From contig JAZKJV010000295.1 in assembly GCA_037367405.1 (NCBI GenBank), positions 1,054,001-1,118,000 of the forward strand: 64,000 nucleotides of DNA. The letters run 5' to 3'. The notes beneath the pieces were generated by a model, which was not told where the DNA came from, made no database searches, and saw only the letters and a program-made list of their open reading frames with translations. Within the stretch, counting starts at the first letter, position 1. Each line of letters starts with the position of its first letter. The position numbers and the translations under genes were made by a program. The stretch is from Ottelia alismoides. Lineage: Eukaryota; Streptophyta; Magnoliopsida; Alismatales; Hydrocharitaceae. This document shows, piece by piece, positions 54,718-64,000 of this stretch.

Positions 54718-55412
54718 CTGCAGGGCGCAGGTGCTTGAAGAACTCACTGCAGGTCGTCGCGTATCCCGTCCTCTGCGACCCCAACACATCCTCCCTCTCC
54801 TTCCCCACCACCACCTCCTCCTCCTACCCCATCACGCGCATCTCCCCCTCCTCCCAGCACCTTGTCCTCCGCCCCGCTCCCTTCTTCCCCTCCTCCTCCT
54901 ACGTCATCTCCGATTTCCCCCTCCGCGGCCTCGCCCTCCCCGCCTCATCCCCCTTCAACATCACCTCATCCAACACCCTCCTCTATCTCAACTGCACCGA
55001 CGCCCTACTTTCCTCCCCCCTCAACTGCTCCTCCTCCAGCCCCTGCCGCCTCTATACCGCCGCCACCCCCGGCGGCGCCTCCTGCAGGAACGTCAGGTTG
55101 TGCTGCTCAGTGCAGACCGGAGGTGGGGGTACTTCCAAGTAGATCAGGACGACCTGGATTGGGTGCAGTGCGTACCGGAGTTTCGTTGGGCTCGACGTCG
55201 GGAGGGTGCCCCCCGCGAGGTGGGGCGAGTACGAGGGTTTGGAGCTGCTGTGGGCGTCGCCGAGGGAACCGAGTTGCCAAGGACAGAGCGACTGCGAGGA
55301 TGTGTTCGACGCCATGTGTCGCGCGGAGAGGTGGCGCAAGGGGTGAAGAGGCGCTTCTGTGTCGAGGGGTTCGTGTGGGATGCGGTCTCCGGCACCTGCG
55401 CCCGCAGTGAGT
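54718..55412 (+). pseudogene. Captured WAK-like receptor kinase ectodomain fragment
   Basis: Plus-strand reading: NSLQVVAYPVLCDPN, YPITRISPSSQHLVLRPA, SPFNITSSNTLLYLNCTD, LLSSPLNCSSSSPCRLY, CRNVRLCCSVQTGG, then a TAG stop at 55140-55142. The same frame continues GCSAYRSFVGLDVGR, LELLWASPREPSCQGQSDCE, and after a frameshift near 55330 RRFCVEGFVWDAVSGTCAR. The cysteine spacing and order match the galacturonan-binding and C-terminal ectodomain of plant WAK-like kinases (WAKL14/20-type), which sense the cell wall at the plasma membrane. The transmembrane and kinase parts were not captured. One nonsense change and one frameshift argue against a functional protein. Confidence 0.75.
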
Positions 55413-55466
55413 TCTTCACCTGCGGCCTCTCCCAGTGCGGAGGAACTAAGCAGCGACGTACCAGCT

Positions 55467-55642
55467 AAACCCTCTAGTCAGGGGTAATTTCGTCAAGTTA
55501 AAAGATGAAATGAGACTCCCGTTCACGGCGTTGGGGCCTAGAACCATAAGTTAAACGTTGGTCCCTTATTTGTTACAAACTAAACATCAGTCCCTCATTT
55601 GGGATTCAGTGTAAAAATCAGTCCCTTTTATGTAATTTACCC
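55467..55642 (-). repeat. Right TIR of the Pack-MULE
   Basis: Inverted copy of the left TIR, ending TGTAATTTACCC and followed by the TSD TATCTTTTA. Confidence 0.9.
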
Positions 55643-55651
55643 TATCTTTTA

Positions 55652-55963
55652 CATCCCATTACTTGTGTATCGCATGTGTTTTCCAATTATTCGTGCCAAG
55701 TATATCATAAAAATCGTATTGAATATATTGATATCTATTGGATACATTGAATATCTTCTAGGAAACTACCTATTTAATGAACATGTAGGTTTGAGTAGTA
55801 GTTTCGTGAAGAACAAGGGTTTAAGAATATTGATACTCGTTTCAAACTTGACCCACTGCTGTCCACGCATGCATGTGTGGACGTGTGCATGTGTCTACGG
55901 TCGACTATATGATTGTTGGAATGTTTCTGAAAAAAAACTTATTATATTAAATGAGGGTTATGG
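55652..55963. other. No gene seen
   Basis: AT-rich spacer between the Pack-MULE and a hAT-like element. A plus-strand frame crosses from the TIR into the spacer and has no domain. Confidence 0.5.
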
Positions 55964-55971
55964 ATGGTGAG

Positions 55972-56444
55972 TAGGGATGCAAATAGTTATGGATAAATTT
56001 ATATTCGATCTATCAACGTATCTATTTTATACAGAATTTGATATCTGTAAAACGGATACAAACATGGATATCACTTTGACATCCGCAAGCATCTATATTA
56101 GTAACCATATATCCATTTTTGTATATAAATATAGTTGTATATTTATTTTAACCATATATAGTATAATCTTATACCTCTTCTCACCATATTTGGCATAATT
56201 ATTATATTATAAGCACATATACTATATTCATATCACGTGTATTCTCTCCAATACATGTATATTTAAGTTAATCTATAAAGTATTTCTAATATTATTCGTA
56301 TGCAGTCAGTATCTGTTTTACATCCGTTTCTGTTTTTTAAAGATATGATAATAAGATTTTCATATCATTAATATCAATATTCTTATTTAAAACAAATAAG
56401 GATAAAGTAATACATATATTTGTATCCATCCGTTTGCATCTCTA
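55972..56444. mobile_element. TAGGGATGCAAAT hAT-like MITE, intact copy
   Basis: Starts TAGGGATGCAAATAG and ends inversely TAGAGATGCAAACGG. TSD ATGGTGAG (55964-55971) against ATGATGAG (56445-56452), seven of eight. The interior is AT-rich with TATCC/GGATA words and has no transposase. Same family as 60677-61307 and the split copy at 20125/32568. Confidence 0.8.
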
Positions 56445-57060
56445 ATGATGAGAGCTCTATTATTGTTAATTTTGAGATGAGACCGTGTTTTATATGGCTC
56501 AACTTTAAAAGGAAACGGACGAAATCTAGACCAGGTGTTAGACGTTTGTGCTTCGTCTTATAGACTCGATTTACCCAAATATATTCTTTCAAATTTGACA
56601 CAATATATATATATCTCTAACCGATAGATCTCCCAATTCTCCAAATTACTTCGTCATGGTTGCAACTTGCAACTACGCAACAAAATCAACTTTCAGCTCG
56701 GAACTCAACCAAATAACATAAATTTCAATCAACAAAACCTTGGAATAATTGACGAGCATTCTCTACTCCATACCCTAAACACGTTTTTGCTCAATTTGCA
56801 GACAACTTCCACTTATATGGGGAGAAAATGTGCAATGGAATTTTCTCTAACAAAGCACCAGAACTGAAGTTGGCATTCTGCTATTTAAAATTAACCCAAT
56901 CGACAGTGGATTGTAAAGGAAAATCATCTCCCTGTCTCTAACCTTTCAACCTTCAAACTTATGATCCAATTTCTTGACTCGAAAAGATATATGCTGCTGC
57001 AACTTTTCCAGGCTGAATCGCTACAGAAACATACTGCTCGCAACTAGCAAATGCACCATC
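56445..57060. other. No gene seen; 3' flank of histone gene
   Basis: AT-rich DNA downstream of the histone H3.3 gene, which is on the minus strand. The 3' UTR and polyadenylation site should lie in the right part, but no boundary can be fixed. Confidence 0.5.
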
Positions 57061-57180
57061 ACTACCATTACACACATGACGCATTTTAACAGTCGGTAAC
57101 GAGCTACAATCCACACCATCACTACCAATATACGCGTGACGCATTTTAACAGTCAGGTAACGAGCTACAATCCACACCAT
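57061..57180. repeat. Two-unit 60-bp tandem duplication
   Basis: 57061-57120 and 57121-57180 share GACGCATTTTAACAGTC and CGAGCTACAATCCACACCAT, with about five differences. It lies about 165 bp past the H3.3 stop and so may be in or near its 3' UTR. Confidence 0.85.
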
Positions 57181-57343
57181 AAGTTCAACAAGGTTGCAAA
57201 TTTTAACCCAAACATCACCAATTGTGACATTAACTAAATCTAGTACTGTACTCTTCTTCTACTACTACTAGAAGTCCCATGGATAGACATCAGGACATTA
57301 ATCGGGAGATGGGTACAGCTGCGGATCATACTGAGCAGAGATA

Positions 57344-58995
<1,652 letters not shown>

Positions 58996-59688
58996 GGTGC
59001 ATTTAAGGTTTTAAATAACTAAAGGTGGAATGAGATGGTTTTCTGTTTGCGAGGCAAGGCGTAATTCTTGAGGCAGTCAAGACATAAGCCTCGTTTTCCA
59101 CCCAAAAACATATAAATTTTAATCAAAGAATATTGTATAATATTTAGAAAAATATATTACAAAACAAAGCTTCATATATCGACGGATTTTTAGAGTGATA
59201 CTCTATCACAGTATATATAATCATAACACAAAGAAATATAAAATGAAAAATGAAAATCATACATCACCAATACAAATACTGTACAGACAAAATAAACACA
59301 AATATTATCATACATTGCATAAGATTGACCTACTTCGCATTGTATATATGTTAACAACTTGACGTGATTCATGACATCACTTATCAGCCGTATTAAAACA
59401 TAAATTAGCACATAATGACATGCAGTCTTTCCAACTTGCATAAATTAGCAATAATCGTATAAAACATAAATTAACTATGGAAACATAAAAAGTTTTCTAT
59501 ATCATCACTCTTTCACTTTATATCTATAAGACTAAGTAAAGTTGTAGATCTGCAATAGAAGCTAAATCTAAGAGACCTAAATACAAGCCGTATATTTAGA
59601 TGCATAACTGCATTTCCTCAAACTGCATGCCTACTAAAAAGAAAAGAAATCTTGAATTCCATCAAGATCACGAGAATATATACATATA

Positions 59689-59888
59689 GAGCTCATTTGG
59701 ATACTAGGTTACCTCGTGGTAACCTGGTTTACCCCTATGCATTCCTAGGATGGAATTCCATCACAAACCAATGTGACATCACATCACATTTCTCATTCCA
59801 AACTTCTGCAGCCTCTTAACCATCCAAAGAGCTACTATTCACAGGAGGTTATTCCAACCCTAACCAACCCAGTTACCAAACATGCCCA
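59689..59888. mobile_element. Small MITE nested in hAT-like element
   Basis: About 200 bp with ends GAGCTCATTTGGATACTAGG and, inverted, GGGCATGTTTGGTAACTGGG. This end type is common in small plant MITEs. The TSD is not clear, and Harbinger or hAT origin is undecided. Confidence 0.55.
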
Positions 59889-60294
59889 TAAAGTTTACTT
59901 TCATTACTCCAACTGATGATAGTAACATATCCTAGCGGCAAAAAAGGATTGAAGTGACTTACCTAATTGTAGGAGTATTTAGATGTAAACCGCATCTAAG
60001 AAGTTGTTACATGCTAACTTAATTGCAATCTGGCAACTATCGATGTTTACTTCTCTAACATACCAACCACAAAATTCCAACTAATTGTCTACTTCTCACC
60101 ATTGAATTCGATTGAAATAATTGACCTGATTCAATTGGACTTATTTTTTCTTTATATTTATACCACTCACTATTTGTTGTCTACTTGTCAAGCAAAAAAT
60201 GAACTTTAATTATTTATTGAACCAATTAGGAACGTACAGATGTATCCACAACAAACAATGATTGAAAAAAGTACTTTAACCTGCCTCGTGACCG

Positions 60295-60524
60295 CCATGG
60301 CCCACGATGTCAATTTCGCCAACATTTTGATGACCCAGTGAAATAATGTACCGACGACATGTCACCGACATATCGCCGAGATCGGTCTCAAATCTCAATG
60401 TAGCAAGCTTCAAAAATGTGCAAAGGTCAGACGAAATTCGCCATTGCACTGACATTTCGATGGCATGGCAAAACCGAAATGTCAGTGAAATATCAAAGAA
60501 TTTCGCCGATATTTCGAGCCATGG
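60295..60524. mobile_element. Small palindromic MITE (CCATGGC ends) nested in hAT-like element
   Basis: About 230 bp with ends CCATGGCCCACGATGTCAAT and, inverted, CCATGGCTCGAAATATCGGC. The interior repeats ATTTCGCC/GGCGAAAT and TGACATTTCG/CGAAATGTCA. Open frames across it (for example 60276-60707 minus) are artefacts of the palindromic structure. Confidence 0.55.
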
Positions 60525-60676
60525 CAACCACCTTAATACCTCAACTGCCTCGATACTCCTCGAGGCATGCCTCACTAAGACTGCCTCGATGCCATAGCCT
60601 TGAGGCGAAAAACGCCTCGAGGCGTAGACTTCAGTGCCTCGAGGTGCACTTTTAAAAACCACGAGTGCATTGAGAA

Positions 60677-61307
60677 TAGGGATGAAAACAATCAGATACA
60701 AATACAAATATATGTGTTATCGTACCTTTATCCATTTTTAAAATCCGAATATGAATACAAATATCACATAAATGTGTAAAATGGATAATCATATCCTCAA
60801 AATACGAATAGAAATGCAAAAAAAGGCTATTGAAAATTTAGATACAGATATTTGACAAACAAGTGTAAATTAATTTACGAATATTAGATATGTCCAAACT
60901 TACTTTAAAGTCCGGTGTATAAAAAGTACATTACATATTTTAATAAAGAATATGGATCAAAAAAATAACTAAATAATAATAATAACCTAAAAACACAACA
61001 AAATGATAATAGAAAGCATACCATACTTATTTGTATATCACACTAGTATTGGTATCCTCCAAAATTTGGACATTTATATTCGTATCCGTATTTTGTATCC
61101 ATGTTCGTATCCTTAAAAAATGAATATCATATCCTCTAAATTTGAACATCCATATTCATATTCATAAAAAATAAGGATATCAAGATCATATCTATATTCG
61201 TATTCGCCGAATGTTGAATTTTTGTATTCGTATTCGCGATGGCATCTATATCCTCTATTTGACGAATGCGAACGGATATGAATATATTTGTATCTTTTTA
61301 ATCCCTA
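60677..61307. mobile_element. TAGGGATGCAAAT hAT-like MITE, third copy
   Basis: Starts TAGGGATGAAAAC and ends inversely TAGGGATTAAAAAGATAC. TSD ATTGAGAA (60669-60676) against ATTGGGGA (61308-61315), six of eight. The interior is dense in ATACGAATA/TATTCGTATCC words. Confidence 0.75.
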
Positions 61308-61383
61308 ATTGGGGACCGAAGATTGGGAAAGCGAAGGGTGAATAGCTTGTGTAGGTGTGAGGATCAAAACACCCCATGCGGGT

Positions 61384-62220
61384 GTGCTAACTTGTGGGCC
61401 AAAAGATCTTATAAAATAGATAGAAAGATGATTAGGGAACTTTCATGGTATGAAAACGGCAGAGGCAGAAGTGTAGAGAAGAGGTAACAAAAACCAAATG
61501 GTAACTCCCATAAGGCTGCACTTCAGAGCAGTCCCACGCTCTTTGCTCTTTACTACGAGCAAGAACCTGCCACCTGGACAAAAAATTCCATTTCCTTTTA
61601 ACGCCAAACTTCAATAAGATTCATCAAGATCTTTTGGTCCGCAGATGTGCTAATATGTGGACCAAAAGATCTTACAAAATAGATAAAAAGAGGATCAGGG
61701 GATTTTTATGGCATGAAAACGGGATAGAGGCCGAAGTGTAGAGAGAAGGAAATAAAAAAGCAAGTGGCACCTTCCATAAGGATGCACTTCAAAGCAGTCC
61801 CATGTTATTTACTACAAGCAAGAACCTGCCACCTGGACACAAATGGGCATAATCTTTTAACACCAAACTTCAATAAGATACATCAACAAACTATACAAAG
61901 GTGGATTAGCAAAGGTGGAACTTGGATCCTGGAGAAAGATGATGTTTTCCATTTTCTTACTTTTCCCAAAATTAAAAGTGACAACATTTTCAGGAAAGGC
62001 CACACGATTGCAAACAGATGGATGGTTAACACATCAATCGCACACTCTTGTTGGGAGAAAAACCTGCCACCAGGGCAAAAATGTGCACAATCTTTTGGAC
62101 CAAACTCCAATAAGATAGAGCAACAATCTACACAAAGTTGTGCTAGCAAGGTGGAACTTGGGACATAGAGGAAGAAGATGTTTGCCCTTCCATTCTTTTC
62201 CCAAATTTTTAATGTGCCAG
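61384..62220. repeat. Direct repeat array, about 263-bp period, 2 full and 1 partial unit
   Basis: Unit 1 starts at 61384 and unit 2 at 61647. Both read GTGCTAA, GGCCAAAAGATCTT or GGACCAAAAGATCTT, then ATGAAAACGG, AGCAGTCCCA and AACCTGCCACCTGGACA. A third partial unit (about 62030-62220) repeats AACCTGCCACC through GGTGGAACTTGG. A 15-bp perfect inverted pair (61626-61640 and 61659-61673, AAGATCTTTTGGTCC) sits at the unit junction. No coding domain is recognisable. Confidence 0.8.
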
Positions 62221-62345
62221 AACAAATTCAGGTAGGAATGCAAATAAATGGATGGACGCAGTGCTATGTAGCTGTACCCATTGAATATGAAATTGGAAAG
62301 ATGAGAGAAGTAGCAATATCCTTAAAGCAAATACACAAACGAATA

Positions 62346-62376
62346 CAACAACAACAAAGCCTTTTCCAACAACAAC
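62346..62376 (-). mobile_element. 31-bp RTE/SINE tail insertion
   Basis: Between two perfect 22-bp direct repeats (62324-62345 and 62377-62398, each starting AAAGCAAATACAC) lies a 31-bp insert. On the minus strand it reads (GTT)3, GGAAAAGGCTTT, (GTT)n: only the last bases of the LINE/SINE tail. This looks like an extreme 5' truncation during target-primed reverse transcription. Confidence 0.85.
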
Positions 62377-62509
62377 AAAGCAAATACACAAACGAATATG
62401 AGAAAGAAATAATGATACTTGGCACTCTTACTATTCAAATACCCAACACTTGCTACCATAAAATTGGGAGTGATACTTGGCACTCGGTGAGAAGAAAATA
62501 CTACCACTG

Positions 62510-62800
62510 AAACAATATTATTTTCAAACATATATCATGACACCTACCTTGTATGTGCATTATTAATTCATCTATAACCAAGACAAAAATACAAGGAATT
62601 GGGAGTGATACTTGGTGCAGATTGACACTGATAATGAAATGGCTGGTCAGCCGAATTAGAGTCCTCAAAGAAACCACTACATGCACATCTCATATTAGGT
62701 CAATATAAAAAATAGAAACCCTTCTTTTCTTTAGAATCCTCCAAAAGATTTCTCTGCGTACAATATCATAAGCAGATTTTCTTTAGATTCCTCCAAATGA
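62510..62800 (-). pseudogene. RTE LINE reverse transcriptase scrap
   Basis: The minus strand reads YDIVRREIFWRILKKRRVS, VSLRTL, SVNLHQVSLPIPCIFVLV and IDELIMHIQG. This aligns piece by piece with AYDSVPREILWRVLEKRQV, INIGLHQGSSLSPFLF and MDELTSHIQDE of the copy at 47981-49201. It is much more diverged, so it represents an old insertion or a different RTE subfamily. Confidence 0.65.
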
Positions 62801-62804
62801 TCAT

Positions 62805-63780
62805 CCAGATTTGGGATATGGTCTGCATTACCGGGTCTAGAGGAACTTGGTATGTGCATTTTTACTTCTGGAGAGGGGTATGTAGAGTGTTGAAAGAAAT
62901 GTGCACTTTTTGCGACCTTTTGTGGGTGATGAGAAAGGATTTCGCTTCTGGTATGATGATTGGATCGAAGGCGAACATTTAATACGAGATTTCTGTGTTT
63001 GATGGCATTGGCGAGTGATCTTGATTGTACTTTGCCAGATGATTGGGATTGCACTTCTTTTTTCCCACAATTTAGATCTGAGCTCTCAGATCAACGAATG
63101 GGTGAACATTTGGCAATATAAGAGGCTTTAGAAAGCATGGAAGGTCCAACTGAGGGATGTGACCACTGGTGCTGGTTTGATGGTAGATTTTCAATAAGTC
63201 TTAAAAGTCCTTGAAGGGAACAATGCCATTTGATCTTGGAGGATGTGTGTCGGACTGTAGAAGGTTATGGAAGTGGATGATTCCCCCATGAGGGAAAGTC
63301 TTTATGTGGCTCTTTAAACGGGGACGGGTGCTAACTGGATACAAATTCATGCATCACTTCCTGGATGCTAAGCCAATTTGCACCTGGTGTTTAGAAGGTA
63401 TCGAAGATGCATATCCTCTGCTTGTCATGTGTGGGATGTTTGGACAAGTTTTGGCAGCACTCTGATTGCAACGAGTGGAGTTGCAAGCTTATAGGACTCC
63501 ATTGGTTCAGGTTGGTGTAGTATTGAGGAGGAGAGATCCAGATGTGCAACTGTACAACTGTGATTTGTGCTTTATGGCTACCCAAAAATGGGACAGTCTT
63601 TTGCCAAGACCGATTTTATGGTAAAAATGTATTATGCATGCTAAGGCATGAGCTAAGAGTTGGGTCCTGTAAAATATTTTGGCTTGTAATAGCCATGTAC
63701 CTTAAACTTGTAAATTAATGGTGAAGTTTTTGGGCACACTCCTACACAGTGAAGGCCCTTTTGTCTTTAAAAAAATTAAA
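62805..63780 (+). pseudogene. L1 LINE ORF2 C-terminal region, decayed
   Basis: Plus-strand pieces: EKGFRFWYDDWIEGEHLIRD, ASDLDCTLPDDWDCTSF, HWCWFDGRFSI, then a low-similarity stretch, and near the end a terminal A-rich run (63769-63780). The 'G--FRFW-D-W' block, then the tryptophan-rich segment and zinc-binding region, is the usual order at the end of plant L1 ORF2. Stops are frequent. Confidence 0.65.
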
Positions 63781-63869
63781 GACCATATGAATGTTCTTTC
63801 TTATTCTTAAAACTTACACAAACTATTTAACAAGGCATATGTAAAGTTTTCAAATAGGAGGAACAAGGT

Positions 63870-64000
63870 GATTTCTGTGGAATTAAGGCAAAACACCCGC
63901 GGGGTGGTCGAAGCATAAGACTCATTTTTCTTCTAAAAATACAATTTAATAAAAAATATATAATATTAAAAGAATTATATAATAACATAATCTTTATAAC
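63870..64000. mobile_element. Possible third GAGGC-type hAT-like element, cut by window end
   Basis: TGGAATTAAGGCAAAACACC, GGTGGTCGAAGCATAAGACT and then a strongly AT-rich tail resemble the left arm of the elements at 1949 and 59004 (AAGG start, GGTGG, AGGCGTAAGCCT). The right end is outside the window. Confidence 0.3.

Larger units (their letters stand above)
54465..55642. mobile_element. Pack-MULE with captured WAK-like receptor fragment
   Basis: Long terminal inverted repeats of about 176 bp (54465-54640 and 55467-55642) begin GGGTAAATTACA and are highly similar. A perfect 9-bp TSD TATCTTTTA stands at 54456-54464 and 55643-55651. The 9-bp TSD and long TIRs identify a Mutator-like element. 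There is no transposase; the interior (54641-55466) is GC-rich and encodes a recognisable piece of a host gene, which defines a Pack-MULE. A transposase from elsewhere would be needed for movement. Confidence 0.92.
59004..60663. mobile_element. GAGGC-rich hAT-like element, copy 2, with nested MITEs
   Basis: Starts TAAGGTTTTAAATA and ends inversely CGTGGTTTTTAAAAG. TSD GGTGCATT (58996-59003) against AGTGCATT (60664-60671), seven of eight. The left arm repeats the GATGGTTTTC ... GCGAGGCAAGGCGTAA wording of copy 1 at 1970-2020; the right arm is dense in GCCTCGAGGC. It is larger than copy 1 because it contains at least two other inverted-repeat elements (59689-59888 and 60295-60524). No transposase seen. 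Confidence 0.75.

Noticed and set aside
54560..55468. 302-residue plus-strand frame through the Pack-MULE as an intact protein
   Set aside because: Most of it is out of frame with the WAK-like text (leucine/proline/histidine low complexity). Only its last part matches, which shows a frameshift rather than a new protein.
60276..60707. 143-residue minus-strand frame
   Set aside because: It crosses the palindromic MITE and the GCCTC-rich arm of the hAT-like element, with no domain.

Overview
The window is nuclear DNA of a flowering plant. It carries an intron-containing histone H3.3 gene, part of a plant O-fucosyltransferase-family gene, Ty1/copia and Ty3/gypsy-type LTR retrotransposons, RTE and L1 LINEs, tRNA-derived SINEs, many hAT-like elements and a Mutator-like element carrying a receptor-kinase gene fragment. 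The species cannot be fixed from the sequence. Almost all the DNA is transposon-derived, and only two host genes could be supported.

Layout. 1-9500: AT-rich DNA with two SINEs, a GAGGC-rich hAT-like element, a non-autonomous LTR element (3228-7577) with an RTE LINE inside it, and a decayed MULE transposase N-terminus. 9507-33257: the last three exons of the O-fucosyltransferase-like gene (+). The two upstream exons (9507-9691, 9791-9886) and the terminal exon (33116-33257) join in phase across an apparent 23.2-kb intron. That intron holds a truncated copia (10200-13752), an RTE LINE split by a second copia (14540-19849), a hAT-like element split by an 11.5-kb coding-free gypsy-type LTR element with three 3-kb LTRs (20465-31955), and an L1 scrap. 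33258-39636: a hAT-like element, a SINE, a second copy of the non-autonomous LTR family, and another hAT-like element carrying a decayed plastid-type tRNA-Asp. 39637-44530: a third copia. 44531-52265: an L1 remnant split by a fourth copia (46344-51907), itself split by a young RTE insertion (47947-49242). 52266-56444: purine/pyrimidine microsatellites, hAT-like elements and a Pack-MULE (54465-55642) with a WAK-like receptor ectodomain fragment. 57344-58039: the H3.3 gene (-), intact. 58040-64000: hAT-like elements and MITEs, tandem repeats, a 31-bp LINE-tail insertion, and RTE and L1 remnants.

The order of insertion can be read from target-site duplications (TSDs): 5 bp for the LTR elements, 8 bp for hAT-like elements, 9 bp for the Pack-MULE, 17-22 bp for LINE/SINE insertions. 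The SINEs share their 3' tail with the RTE LINEs, which suggests RTE machinery moved them. No tools were used: boundaries come from reading the sequence by eye, and no database was searched.
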